This document shows, piece by piece, positions 45,535 to 55,198 of a stretch of 64,000 nucleotides of DNA. Source of the DNA: Flavobacterium akiainvivens (GTDB lineage: Bacteria; Bacteroidota; Bacteroidia; Flavobacteriales; Flavobacteriaceae); NCBI RefSeq assembly GCF_001278115.1, contig NZ_LIYD01000005.1, forward strand, positions 996,397 to 1,060,396. The letters are read 5' to 3'. The position numbers and the translations under genes are program-made. Each line of letters opens with the position of its first letter. Positions within the stretch are counted from its first letter, which is position 1. The notes beneath the pieces were generated by a model. The model was not told where the DNA came from. It ran no database searches and saw only the letters and a list, made by a program, of their open reading frames with translations.

Positions 45535-47076
45535 TTATTGGTAATATTCCTTTCCGCGGATGTTGCTGTGCGGCGGTATTTCAGTGAGCTCCTGTTCGGG
45601 TTGTAACTGGTCAAGGCGCTTGCGCAGTATCTCCTCAATAACAGGATAATTGTACTGGCTAAGGTTCATGGCCCACCGGCAGGCGTTGGTAAGCCTTTCT
45701 GAGCCTACACGCCGTGCAAAGCTTAAGATACCCGAACAGGATTTGTAGGCCTGCTCGGGATAGGGTTTAAGTTCCAGTACTTTGCTTATATAAAGGGCTA
45801 CGTCTTCGTGTATGGCCTGTGCCTGCTGTATAAACTTATCAGGGCTCCACTCGGTAAGGAAGCGGTGCTGTGAGGCAAGGTGGCCTTCATTGGTGGTGTA
45901 ATGGTATTTGCTTTTTATCCGTTCATGGCAGGCAATCATGGTATACTGATAATAGACTTTTACCAATGCTGTGGTGTAGAGTATCTTTACTTTTTTGCCG
46001 ATGTAGGTGTACGGCACGCTGTAGTAATGTATGTCTTCGCCAAGGCGTATGTAGCCGTTTTTCATAACGGTAACCATTACCTGTTTGTGGACCTGGTAAT
46101 CAATAGGGTTTAATGCAGATAAGGCTTCACGCTCTATCTCCTCGAACTGTTCGCGTCGGGAGTAGCTGCGCCCGGAGAAGGGCTTATTGTTGTGCATTTC
46201 AAGTGCCGGGAGTATCGATTCGTTAAGCGATACAAGGTTATCGAAGCTAAGACCTTCCAGACGGGTGTAAATGCTGCGGTAGATGAGTTTTACCGCACCT
46301 TCCACCAAAGACTTGTCACGGGGCTTATAAACGCGCGCAGGCACTATGGTAACACCGTAGTGCTCGGCAAAGGCAGCAAACTCATCGTTGAGTACTGCCT
46401 CATACTTGCTGCCCCGTGTTACTGCCGAGCGCAGGTTGTCCGGCACGATGGCCTTGGGCACCCCACCAAAGTAACGCAGGGCGTTTTGGCAGGCAAGGAT
46501 CAGGTCTTCCTTACGCTGGCTGTCCACTGCTTCAACATAAGTAAGCTGGCTACAGCCCAGTATGGCTACAAAAACCTCCACCTCACGTGCAGCCTCTCCC
46601 TGGCCAACCCTGAGCTTGCTGCCGGCAAAGTCGATGTATATCTTATCACCGGCCTTATGTTCCACATGCATGACCGGTTTGGAGAGTTGAAGGTACGTAT
46701 GGATGGCATTATTAAAACTCGAACGGCTATAGCCATCCGGATGTTTTTCGAGATATTCCTTGTAGAGGATCTCACGGGTCATACCTTTCTTTTTAAGCCT
46801 TTTACAGAGTTCAGGCAACAGTGGTTCCAGTTCCCGCATGCGCGGGCTGCTGTGGATTTTGGCAACAGGGGTGGTAAAGATAACCGAGAGTTCGCTGTCA
46901 CTACGGGCGCTAAAGGCTTCAAAATCCATGTCCAGCGTGTTCCAGACCCGGACGTACTTCTTGATGGTGTTGCGGGAGGTACCCACCATCCCATGGATGG
47001 TCTTAATGCCTGTACCCTGGCAGTACAGACGGATAATCTGTCTTAATTTATTCATCTTTATCGGCTTATTGGACAT
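45535..47076 (-). CDS. istA: IS21 transposase IstA
   Basis: 513 residues. N-terminal HTH (LYCQGTGIKTIHGMVGTSRN), then an integrase core with the acidic triad in KIYIDFAGSKL, IVPDNLRSA and KSLVEGAVKLIY, and a C-terminal beta domain. Full length and intact, so the element is probably still active. Confidence 0.95.
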   Translation of the reverse strand: MSNKPIKMNKLRQIIRLYCQGTGIKTIHGMVGTSRNTIKKYVRVWNTLDMDFEAFSARSDSELSVIFTTPVAKIHSSPRMRELEPLLPELCKRLKKKGMTREILYKEYLEKHPDGYSRSSFNNAIHTYLQLSKPVMHVEHKAGDKIYIDFAGSKLRVGQGEAAREVEVFVAILGCSQLTYVEAVDSQRKEDLILACQNALRYFGGVPKAIVPDNLRSAVTRGSKYEAVLNDEFAAFAEHYGVTIVPARVYKPRDKSLVEGAVKLIYRSIYTRLEGLSFDNLVSLNESILPALEMHNNKPFSGRSYSRREQFEEIEREALSALNPIDYQVHKQVMVTVMKNGYIRLGEDIHYYSVPYTYIGKKVKILYTTALVKVYYQYTMIACHERIKSKYHYTTNEGHLASQHRFLTEWSPDKFIQQAQAIHEDVALYISKVLELKPYPEQAYKSCSGILSFARRVGSERLTNACRWAMNLSQYNYPVIEEILRKRLDQLQPEQELTEIPPHSNIRGKEYYQ

Positions 47077-47285
47077 GGTCTATCTCAGGATTAGTTTATC
47101 AAAACGCTAAACTAATCCTTGTTCCAAAAGCCCGCCACAAGACTACTTTTTCTACTTTTTTTGAGGGGTCAATTTAAACTGGCCAACAGGGGTCAGTTTG
47201 CTCCGGCGAAAGGGGGTCAGTTTCAGCCGGCGAGAGGGGTCTTTTTAAATCGGCCAAGAGGGGTCAGTTTGCACTGGTTTGTCCA

Positions 47286-47922
47286 ATATAAGCTCAATAA
47301 GCGCATTTTTTGTTCCCGTCCATTGCAGGTCTTCAGGTATATCCAAATTGCCGAAACTTACAGGCCTTTCCGGATACGCTTTGGAGATCAGGAATGCGTA
47401 GAGCAGGTCCTGTGCAATGAAACGTGCTACGAGATGGTCGTAGTACGTCGAATACTCCGTATCCATTTCAAAATAGAAACTATCCAGTATGGTGGGAAAG
47501 TGCACCTGGGAGCGCCTGAAAAACTCTGCATCCCGGTCGGTACGGCCCGAACGGTAATAGCGGTAAAAGTCCATGTCAAGAAGGCTGGCATTATTGCGCT
47601 TTAAAAGTTTTAACTGAGCGGAAAAGTATTTACGGTAGTGTTTGCCGCCCTGCACCGGGCAGGTAGTCTCAATACGGTACACTTCATTATAGTACATAAG
47701 CCTGCCTAAGATTTGTGGCTTTACTTGTCGGAAAAATTCGATTTCTTCCGACGAATCGGTAAATCCTGGGATCTTTACATATTCCTTTATTTTAAAAAGG
47801 GTATCCTTAAGCATAGAAATCATCATACGCGATTGCTCAATCATCGTACCGGCTACGGAAAATTCCTGTTCCCTCATGCTCACTTCCGATAGTATCTTCC
47901 TGTAAATCGCTGACCGTACCAT
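47286..47922 (-). pseudogene. rteC: RteC-family regulator, 3' end lost to IS21
   Basis: About 212 codons from the ATG at 47922. The protein matches RteC of Bacteroides conjugative transposons, the regulator of excision: EEIEFFRQVKPQILGRLMYY, MDFYRYYRSGRT, ILDSFYFEMDTEYS and DLQWTGTKNALIELI. Relatives go on for several tens of residues after NALIELI. Here the frame enters the IS end, adds ~14 foreign residues and stops at 47245. The lost part is not found beyond the left IS end. Its presence suggests the area once belonged to a conjugative element. Confidence 0.85.
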
Positions 47923-47999
47923 AATAATGTAGATTAGATACAGCAATACACACGTGTCTGCTTCTGCATAGCATATTATCTGTGTTTGCCGGAAAATCG

Positions 48000-48842
48000 T
48001 TACTTACCGTACTCTTTCCGATATTCTGTAGGGCTTACCGCTGTTTCTTTCTTGAAAAAACGGCTGAAGCTCCCGGCAGAATTAAAGTGCAACTGTTCAC
48101 TAATATCCTCAATGGAATGTGCAGTACTTAACAATAGGTATTTCGCCTCGCTGATAATTACTTCCGAAATGCATCGCATTACCGTCTTTCCTGTTACCTC
48201 GCGTACCGCCTTGTTCATGTACCCTTTGCTTACATAAAGTGCTTTGGCGTAAAATGCAATCCCACGTTCCTCCCTGTGGTGCTGGATCAGCAGCTTGAGG
48301 AACTGCATTGTGAGCAATTCCCTGCGATTATAGCCAATTCCTTTCTCTACCAGTAGGGCATCCTGCTGCCATGCTGCCTGATAGACCAATAGGCTCAATG
48401 TTGCCGTAAAGGCTGCCATTGGGAACCGGGACGGGTTCCGTATGGCCTGGTAGTAATACTGCAACAGCTTCATAATCCGCATAATTACACTGGAGTCAAA
48501 AGCATCGGGGAATACCTTGATGCTCTGCTTGCTGACCAGCAGTTCAATAAACTGGCCGGACATCTTGATATCAGTTATGAATTGCCATTGTACCCGAACC
48601 AGGTAGCAAACTGCCTTTTTGTTGAATTTTATGATCTGGTAATAGTGGCGGCACAAAGCAATCAGGAACTCGTTTGATGTGCATGAAATATTTTTTCCGT
48701 CAATAGTTGTCCGGAGAAAACCTGATTTGACAAAAATGAACAGGAAATGGCCCCGGCAGTTAATCCTCTCGGTATCCATATCTTTTTCACTGTAATGATA
48801 CACCTCCGCCGGAAAAAGGTCTGGTGAATATTCCATAATCAA
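48000..48842 (-). CDS. AraC-family transcriptional regulator
   Basis: 280 residues. C-terminal double HTH: GIAFYAKALYVSKGYMNKAV, then SIEDISEQLHFNSAGSFSRF and FKKETAVSPTEYRKEYG. The N-terminal part is a cupin-like sensor with a FLFIFVKSG strand. It lies downstream of the lipoprotein gene (53 bp) on the same strand, so both may form a unit. Effector unknown. Confidence 0.85.
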   Translation of the reverse strand: MIMEYSPDLFPAEVYHYSEKDMDTERINCRGHFLFIFVKSGFLRTTIDGKNISCTSNEFLIALCRHYYQIIKFNKKAVCYLVRVQWQFITDIKMSGQFIELLVSKQSIKVFPDAFDSSVIMRIMKLLQYYYQAIRNPSRFPMAAFTATLSLLVYQAAWQQDALLVEKGIGYNRRELLTMQFLKLLIQHHREERGIAFYAKALYVSKGYMNKAVREVTGKTVMRCISEVIISEAKYLLLSTAHSIEDISEQLHFNSAGSFSRFFKKETAVSPTEYRKEYGK

Positions 48843-48894
48843 TGCAGATTAAATATAAATGCCCGGGACAATAGTCTTCCGGGCATTGTTTGCG

Positions 48895-49602
48895 CTAGTT
48901 GTAAATCTGGATTTGCTCCAGCCCTGCAATACTGGTAATAAGGGAATACTGCAGGGCACAGTTGCTACTTTCCAGGGAGCCCGCTACTGCCGCAACAATA
49001 TTTCCGACCGACTTTTCCCAGTCGGTATCCTCACAGCAGGAATGATAAAGGGAATAACGTGTCATGGCAGTAACGGTATAGACAATACGCAGCTCATCGC
49101 CCTGTAGGCCGGTAGCACTCCCCATAGTATTTTCGATTGCCGTTATGGTTTCGTACGCCTCGCTGAAAGGCTCATCAGCGAGTTTTTCATAATTGGTAAC
49201 TAGGTCCGAAAGGATGGCCCGGGCCGCTGGTGATAGCGAAGATTGTTGCAGCAAGGCAGCAAGCTTAGATTGAGAATTGTTTATACATTCCCCAAGCAAT
49301 ACTTGCGTTTCGGTATTTCCTAAAGGGCTGCCGGTGGCAGGCTGGAGGATATTTGCTATCGTCAGCAAATCCGAAAAACCCGCTGGATTGTAGTTTCCCG
49401 TTTTGTACGATGACAGTAACGTGGTATAGGCATAGCCTACATCATCGTAAGGGTTATCTAAATTTTGGGCGGTTCTATCGGAAGATTTGACTTTTGCGTA
49501 CAATTGTGCCACGGGTGCGGAGCTTTGCGCTGGTTCGTCTGTACAGGCAAAGAGCACCGTTGCTAAAAACAGTCCGGCTGGTAGTGTAATAACGCTTTTC
49601 AT
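48895..49602 (-). CDS. Hypothetical lipoprotein
   Basis: 235 residues. Signal with lipobox LFAC, the lipidated Cys at about residue 20. The mature protein is helical, Ala/Ser/Leu-rich and acidic, with a CC pair in YHSCCEDTDWEKS. Not a family I recognise. It is divergent from the TPR-AraC gene, with a 27-bp palindrome between them. Confidence 0.6.
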   Translation of the reverse strand: MKSVITLPAGLFLATVLFACTDEPAQSSAPVAQLYAKVKSSDRTAQNLDNPYDDVGYAYTTLLSSYKTGNYNPAGFSDLLTIANILQPATGSPLGNTETQVLLGECINNSQSKLAALLQQSSLSPAARAILSDLVTNYEKLADEPFSEAYETITAIENTMGSATGLQGDELRIVYTVTAMTRYSLYHSCCEDTDWEKSVGNIVAAVAGSLESSNCALQYSLITSIAGLEQIQIYN

Positions 49603-49920
49603 AATTTCATTTTTAAATGTGACTGATTCGTTTTAATCAGTTCATTTATCCGGATAGACAAACTGGGTGGGCTGCACTGCAACCCGTTTGTTGTGAATTC
49701 ATCGCAAAACTATGGGCGGCGGGGTTGGCGGGCAAGGACATACTATCGGCTATTCAGAAATTCAACTGTGGATTTTCAGAAAATCCACAGTCTTAAAAAG
49801 TGTTAAAACGTCTGTAATTAGTGGGATTATAGCTACTTTTGATTTGCCTCCATCCTAAGATTCTGCATTGCTGCTGCTACATTCTAAAAAATTACTTAGA
49901 AATCAATTAACTATTGCCTA
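49603..49920. other. Divergent intergenic region holding a palindrome
   Basis: About 318 bp between the lipoprotein and TPR-AraC genes, where the promoters of both must lie. The one clear element is the palindrome at 49765-49791. Otherwise it is ordinary mixed sequence. Confidence 0.5.
49765..49791. promoter_or_regulatory. 27-bp perfect palindrome, likely operator
   Basis: ACTGTGGATTTT (49765-49776), centre CAG, AAAATCCACAGT (49780-49791). It lies about midway between two divergent genes, one of which encodes a DNA-binding protein. As there is no gene ending here, an operator is more likely than a terminator. Confidence 0.6.
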
Positions 49921-51594
49921 ATGGTACCTAGCCGCTTTCCGAAGGTAGCACTGCTATCCTTATTGCTTACATACTTCAGCTCTTATGCATACACTGCCCC
50001 TGACTCCCTCCAACAAAAGGATTATAAGTACCTTTTTACTAGGATCAGGGCCACCAAAGCCAATCCCGTACTACAGGATCTTTATCTAAAAGCATTTCTT
50101 AAGAATGCAAAAGACAGCGGGGATTGGGAAATGATCATGCATGGATACAAGAATTACGCTGACTTTAGCGAGGAAATGCGTGCAGTGATGTACAGTGATA
50201 GTATGGTATATGCTGCCAGGCAATTGGGTGACGGCAAATTAATTGGTGCTGCCTATCTTTCCAAAGGTATAGTATATTACGACTTTAAAAGGCATGAGAT
50301 GGCACTTGAGAATTACCTGCTCGCCAGGCCATACATCGAAAAAGAAGGTGACGATTACTTAACGTACAAGCTAAAGTACAATATAGCACACGTTAAATAT
50401 TACCTGGGCAAAAACAGCGAGGCCATCCTGCTTTTTAATGCCTGCCTGGACTACTTCAAAGAAAACAATACACGGGCCTACCTCAATACGTTACATTCTT
50501 TAGGGCTTTGCTATAACCGCGCGGGAAATTATGGAAAGTCGGAGCAGTTGGTGGATTTGGGGCTGGCAGAAGCCAGCCGGCTTGGAGACCATAGTATGGA
50601 CTGCTACTTCCTGCACCTTGACGGCCAGAACGATTATTTCCTGAAGAATTACAGCCTTTCGATTGAAAAACTGCAGGAAGCGATTCCCGGTGTTGCGGAA
50701 AATGATGACTACGCAAACATTGCTGTGGCCAATTTTTATATTGGTAAGAGCTATTGGGCCATAAAAAGGTTCAGGGAAGGTCTCCCCTATCTCCATTTGG
50801 TCGCTGACGCATTTGACCAAAAGGAATACATCAGGCCGGACCTTCGTGAAAATTTTGAACTGCTTATAAACTATTATAAAGACAAGGGTGATTCTAAAAA
50901 GGTACTGTATTACGTAGACCGGCTCCTGAGCGCCGACAGCCTTCTAACGCAGCGACATGACAGGCTGTACGACACCATCCATAAAAATTACGATACACGG
51001 GAGCTGTTTCAGGAAAAAAAGGATATCGAATTACAGTTCAAAAGGGAACAGTCGTACGGAAAAATATGGCAAACCGGCTCAGTAGTGCTTTCAATTATCG
51101 TAGTAGTCCTTGTTGTTGCCCACATCGTTGACCGTAAACGCCGGGACCAGGTTTTTAGGGAATTGATGGAAAATAAAAAACCAAAACAGAAGGCTGTAAA
51201 GGCTATACCTAAAGAATTGCCAATCCCGCAGGAGACAGTTACTAAAGTCCTTGCCCGTTTGGAGAAATGGGAACAGGCCATGCGGTACCTTGATGTAAAT
51301 ATTACGCGTGCTTCCATGGCAGTGTACCTCGATACGAACGTGCATTACGTATCGGATATTATCTTACATTATCGGGGCAAAAGCTTCACAGAATACATCA
51401 ATGACCTAAAAGTAGACTATATTATTGAGCAGTTGAAAACCGATAGACATAAGCGGATGTTTACCCATGATGCGCTAGCCGAAGAAGCCGGGTTCAGCAC
51501 CACCCAGCGCTTTGTACAGGCCTTTAAATCCCGCACTACTCTATCCCCTACTTTCTTTAGTGCTAAGATCAGGAAAGAGATGGCGGAAGGATAA
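49921..51594 (+). CDS. TPR-containing membrane AraC-type regulator
   Basis: 557 residues. A signal or anchor segment at ~7-25, then tetratricopeptide-like helix pairs over ~45-370 (YKLKYNIAHVKYYLGKNSEA, LNTLHSLGLCYNRAGNYGKS, IAVANFYIGKSYWAIKRF), a transmembrane helix at ~380-402 (VVLSIIVVVLVVAHIVD), a Lys-rich linker and an AraC-type HTH at ~440-557 (ASMAVYLDTNVHYVSDIILH, then LAEEAGFSTTQRFVQAFKSR). Sensing outside and DNA binding inside are thus in one chain. It has a decayed paralogue at 13333-13740. Confidence 0.87.
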   Translation: MVPSRFPKVALLSLLLTYFSSYAYTAPDSLQQKDYKYLFTRIRATKANPVLQDLYLKAFLKNAKDSGDWEMIMHGYKNYADFSEEMRAVMYSDSMVYAARQLGDGKLIGAAYLSKGIVYYDFKRHEMALENYLLARPYIEKEGDDYLTYKLKYNIAHVKYYLGKNSEAILLFNACLDYFKENNTRAYLNTLHSLGLCYNRAGNYGKSEQLVDLGLAEASRLGDHSMDCYFLHLDGQNDYFLKNYSLSIEKLQEAIPGVAENDDYANIAVANFYIGKSYWAIKRFREGLPYLHLVADAFDQKEYIRPDLRENFELLINYYKDKGDSKKVLYYVDRLLSADSLLTQRHDRLYDTIHKNYDTRELFQEKKDIELQFKREQSYGKIWQTGSVVLSIIVVVLVVAHIVDRKRRDQVFRELMENKKPKQKAVKAIPKELPIPQETVTKVLARLEKWEQAMRYLDVNITRASMAVYLDTNVHYVSDIILHYRGKSFTEYINDLKVDYIIEQLKTDRHKRMFTHDALAEEAGFSTTQRFVQAFKSRTTLSPTFFSAKIRKEMAEG

Positions 51595-51620
51595 TCTGGC
51601 CTCATTGAAATTAAATAATA

Positions 51621-51662
51621 ATTTACAAAATTTGTAAATTATTTACATTTTTTGTAAATTTG
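51621..51662 (+). promoter_or_regulatory. Promoter with two tandem palindromic operators
   Basis: Two 19-bp dyads 20 bp apart: ATTTACAAAATTTGTAAAT (51621-51639) and ATTTACATTTTTTGTAAAT (51641-51659). A Bacteroidetes promoter fits inside: -33 TTTG at 51631-51634 and -7 TAAATTTG at 51655-51662, with a 20-bp spacer. Two turns of helix separate the sites, so two dimers would sit on the same face and block the promoter. This points to self-repression of the GNAT/HTH operon. Confidence 0.75.
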
Positions 51663-51679
51663 TTTTTATATATTAGCCT

Positions 51680-52147
51680 ATGCAAACCGTTACGCATATT
51701 AAAGAGGCTTCGGAAATTGATGTCGTCATCGAACGTGTCAGGGAAGAAGACTTTAAGAAAATGACCAAAGCCAGGTTCTTTTTTAACTGGAAGACGGAGA
51801 AAGAGAACGAGGTCTATAAGTTAACTCTGGCCGGTACTGATGAAATACTTGGCGTTATGTCCCTTGTCAATTATCCTGGCGAACAACGCTGCCAAATCAA
51901 CTTATTATCCGTATCAAAAGAGAACAGGGGCAAAAATAAAATATACGCAGGGATAGCCGGAAACCTTATTGCGTACGCATGCCGGGAGAGCATTAAATTG
52001 TACGGCGCGGATGCCTGTGTATCGCTCCATCCAAAGACAGAACTCAAAGCGCACTACATTGAGCAATACGGGATGATGGATGCAGGAATGCAGGTATTTG
52101 TAGAAGGGATTAACTTATTCAGATTATTAGAAAAATATAAGATATGA
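51680..52147 (+). CDS. GNAT-fold acetyltransferase-like protein, possible toxin
   Basis: 155 residues. The order of strands and helices, with LTLAGTDEILGVMSLVNYPG, INLLSVSKENRGKNKIYAGI and AGNLIAYACRESIKLYGADA, fits a GCN5-type N-acetyltransferase. RGKNKIYAG stands where the acetyl-CoA loop (R/Q-x-x-G-x-G/A) lies, though it is atypical. It overlaps the HTH gene by 4 bp (ATGA), has a palindromic operator and a terminator of its own, and so looks like the toxin of a GNAT/HTH pair. Activity is unproven. Confidence 0.65.
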   Translation: MQTVTHIKEASEIDVVIERVREEDFKKMTKARFFFNWKTEKENEVYKLTLAGTDEILGVMSLVNYPGEQRCQINLLSVSKENRGKNKIYAGIAGNLIAYACRESIKLYGADACVSLHPKTELKAHYIEQYGMMDAGMQVFVEGINLFRLLEKYKI

Positions 52148-52668
52148 AAGCAGATAAATTAAAAAGCAGGTATACACCCAAAGAACAGGCTGATTCATTT
52201 GTTTTTAGAAATAAGCTTACGCCAAAGCAGTCCGAAGATGCGGCCACCCAACTGAGTGAAGCCAGGAAAAAGGTAAGGGAGCAAATGACCGAAAGTCAGG
52301 TGCTATATGCCAAAGTAAAGCAATTGCGTTTTCAGATGGAGGATTATTTAAAATCGGAAAAGTACAACCAGGAGTTTTCATTTGCTTATTTTTTGAAGAA
52401 GTACATACGGTTGGGATACAAGATCCAGAAGAATTTTGCAAAAGATATAGAAGTGCCTACCTCAGAATTAAGCTCGGTTTTAAATAGCGGAAGGCCGCCC
52501 GGTAAAAAGATGATTGTCCGCTTGGAACTGCATTCCAACAATGCCATACCGGCCGTAAGCTGGTACAGGCTTTGGGAAAAGGAAAAGGAATATGAATTAA
52601 AAACGGATAAGGCGCTGCGAAAACAGGAAGAAAAACATGTTCAGAACCGTTTGGTTTTTGATTTTTAA
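52144..52668 (+). CDS. HTH protein, possible antitoxin of the GNAT pair
   Basis: 174 residues. A charged helical first half (~1-75, coiled-coil-like: SEARKKVREQMTESQVLYAK) and an XRE-like DNA-binding part at ~85-140, with LGYKIQKNFAKDIEVPTSEL and SSVLNSGRPPGKKMIVRLEL as the HTH and following turn. A charged tail follows. It overlaps the acetyltransferase gene by 4 bp. It is the likely binder of the tandem operators upstream and may also neutralise the acetyltransferase. Confidence 0.68.
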   Translation: MKADKLKSRYTPKEQADSFVFRNKLTPKQSEDAATQLSEARKKVREQMTESQVLYAKVKQLRFQMEDYLKSEKYNQEFSFAYFLKKYIRLGYKIQKNFAKDIEVPTSELSSVLNSGRPPGKKMIVRLELHSNNAIPAVSWYRLWEKEKEYELKTDKALRKQEEKHVQNRLVFDF

Positions 52669-52677
52669 AAATAATAT

Positions 52678-52702
52678 AAAGCCCTGAAAAGGGCTTTATT
52701 AA
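52678..52702 (+). terminator. Terminator after the GNAT/HTH pair
   Basis: Stem AAAGCCCT / AGGGCTTT with a GAAA loop, followed by ATT. It lies 9 bp after the HTH stop. Confidence 0.85.
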
Positions 52703-52977
52703 GTTAAGATCGTTTACCTCTTTATCATAAATTAATAAAAATATAGAGGACGGAAATCTTTTTGATTAGAAGTAGTAATGATTTAATCCTTATTATTGTT
52801 AGGTCAACAACCAATCTCTTTTCTTATTTCTTTAGTAATAAGTTTAGCAAGGACAATTACCTGGCAGTTATACTATATTAAAAAATTAATTTTAGTATCA
52901 TTTTAAATCGTGTTTTTTATTAGCGATTCAATTTAGTATACTATTCTTTTTATATTTACTTCTCTAAAACCTTCTTC
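52703..52977. other. AT-rich gap before the ATPase-nuclease gene
   Basis: About 275 bp, very AT-rich, with no gene or clear structure. TATATTTA at about 52950-52957 is a 7-of-8 match to a -7 box, so the promoter may be there. Confidence 0.4.
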
Positions 52978-54993
52978 ATGAGTGTAAAAAAGCATACTAC
53001 AAAATTAACCTCTAAAAGTATAGAGGGTAGCGGATTGCCTTCAGATTACAAAAAAGCTATTGCAGAATATATTTGGAATGGCTTCGATGCAAACGCTTCA
53101 ATTATCTATATAGATTTTAACGCTAATGAGGTAGGTTATTTACATGACTTCTCTATTACTGACAATGGACATGGAATAAGTATGGAAACAATTTCGGAAA
53201 CTTTCGGAAACTTTATGGTATCTTTAAAAGCCACTTCTTTTTCTTAGACAAGTTTTCTTAAAGGAAAAAAAGGAAAAGGTAGATATTCTTTTTCAACATT
53301 TTGTGGTAAAGCGACATGGAACACTGTTTTTAAATCCACAAAAGGTGACTTTTTACAATATAATATCCAAATAAGCAAAGAAGATAGCCAAGATTACGAA
53401 ACGTTCGGCACTACAAAATCTAAAGATAAAAATACTGGTACAAAAGTATCATTTGAAAACTTCCATGCTTTAACAGCCGATAAATTAGAAGCCGATGATT
53501 TTGAAAAATATTTGGCAAACGAATTCGGTTGGTTTCTGTATTTACACAAAGAAAATGATTATAAAATAGTTATAAATGGCACTCCTTTAAATTATTTTGA
53601 AGTTATCGCAGAAACAGATGAGAAAAATGTTACGATTGGGGATTTTGACTTTAAAATAAGTTATCTAAGATGGAACGAAAAAATTGGAGACAAATATTAT
53701 TATTATTTCTTGAATCTTGACAAAAAACAAGTCTACCGAAAACACACTTCTTTTAACAATAAAACAGAGGACTTCCACCATTCATTATATATAGTGTCTA
53801 ATTATTTTGACAATTTCAAAGCAACAAAAAGTGACCAACCAACATTGGACTTCATTGATAAAAATCAAACTGATTCTACTTTTAAGGCTATTGTCGATAT
53901 TTTAAATGCATATGTTGGGGAAAAGGAAAAACTTTTTATACGAGACCTAAAGGCAAAAGGGTTAATTGAAAGCTACAATAAAAATAAAGTCTTCCCCGAA
54001 TTTAAAAGTAATCCTTATGAGCAATTACGTAAACAGGATTTAGAAAGCGTTGTTAAAGAGCTATATAGCGTTCAACCAAAAATATTTCAGAAACTTACAG
54101 TTCCCCAAAGCAAAACCATAGTAGGGTTTTTAAATTTATTATTGGACACTGAACAACGAGAAAATGTCCTTGAAATAGTTGATAATGTAGTAAAACTTTC
54201 CGATGAAGAAAGGACGGAACTGGCTAACGTACTTAAAAAAAGTAAATTATCTCATATCACTGCATTAATAAAATTCTTAGAGAGTCGTTTCAATATAGTT
54301 CAAATTCTAAAAGCATTAATTTATGATTTGGAAGAGTTCACGAACGAAAGAGACCATATCCAAAAAGTTATTGAAGAAAATTATTGGTTATTTGGAGAAC
54401 AATATCACTTAGTTTCTGCCGATAAAAATTTTGAAACGGTATTGAATAATTACTTAGCCCATCTGGAAACCTATGATAAAAAACCAGATCTATTAAAACT
54501 AGAAAAGAAAGATAAGCTACGAAGACCTGATATTTTCATATGTCAAAAGACTGATATTCCTGATGCAAATTCAGAATTAACCATCGAAGAAAATATTATG
54601 GTTGAACTAAAGAGGCCAGATGTAGAAATTGGAAAGAAGCAATTTAGCCAAATCGAAGATTATCTCGGATTTATAGTAAATGAAGATAATTTTAATAGTC
54701 AATTAAGGAACTGGAAGTTTATTATAATTGGTAAAAGTATTGATTCATATATAAAAGGACTTCACGAAAACCAAAAAGATAAAGGAAAAAAATTTTTAGT
54801 CCAGGCCATTGGCCGATATGAGATTTACGCTATGACATGGGACGACTTATTTAGAATGTTTGACAGCAAACATAAGCACTTAATTGATAAATTAGATTTT
54901 AAATCATCCGTTATTGAAGAACTACAGTCTAAGGGTATAATGTTAAATAGAGATGCTTCTGATGCACTTACAGAGATTGCTAAGGGAGCCTAA
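52978..54993 (+). pseudogene. GHKL ATPase-Shedu-like nuclease fusion with in-frame amber stop
   Basis: One reading frame of 671 codons is interrupted only by TAG at 53245-53247. Before it, EYIWNGFDANA (N box) and SITDNGHGI mark a GHKL ATPase. After it, the frame goes on with FLKGKKGKGRYSFSTF, the ATP-lid motif of the same domain. The C-terminal ~180 residues have NYWLFGEQYHLV, KLRRPDIFIC and MVELKRPDVEIGKKQFSQIE, the pattern of the DUF4263 (Shedu SduA) nuclease. Shedu is an antiphage system, so this was probably a defence gene. One C-to-T change (CAG to TAG) explains the stop. Translation restart at a TTG (53512) would lack the ATPase. Confidence 0.8.
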
Positions 54994-55198
54994 AATTAAT
55001 TTTAAATGGGATTTAGAAATAGATAAATGTCTTTATAAATTTAAAGATAATTATAATGTGCTAAAGTGTAGTTTTTTAGCTTCCCCCTTTAACACACCTT
55101 TCAATTTTGTATGTAACTAAAAACTAATTAAAAAACGGTTACATGATCCATGATATAACCTTTTAGATACTACAAAATGGTTCGACATAAACAAGCAA

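Larger units (their letters stand above)
44622..47285 (-). mobile_element. IS21-family insertion sequence, complete copy
   Basis: A 2664-bp element with istA and istB on the minus strand. The outer ends match as inverted repeats: TGGATATACCA on the left and, on the other strand, TGGACAAACCA on the right, both running into AATTGACCCC or AACTGACCCC. Repeated terminal sites are typical of IS21: about two at the left end (44637-44678) and five at the right end (47163-47285). No target duplication is seen (flanks CAGTG and ATATA differ), pointing to rearrangement after insertion. Its left end is identical to 63924-64000. Confidence 0.92.

Noticed and set aside
46192..47046. 284-codon plus-strand ORF inside the IS
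   Set aside because: It lies wholly antisense to istA, whose motifs are intact.
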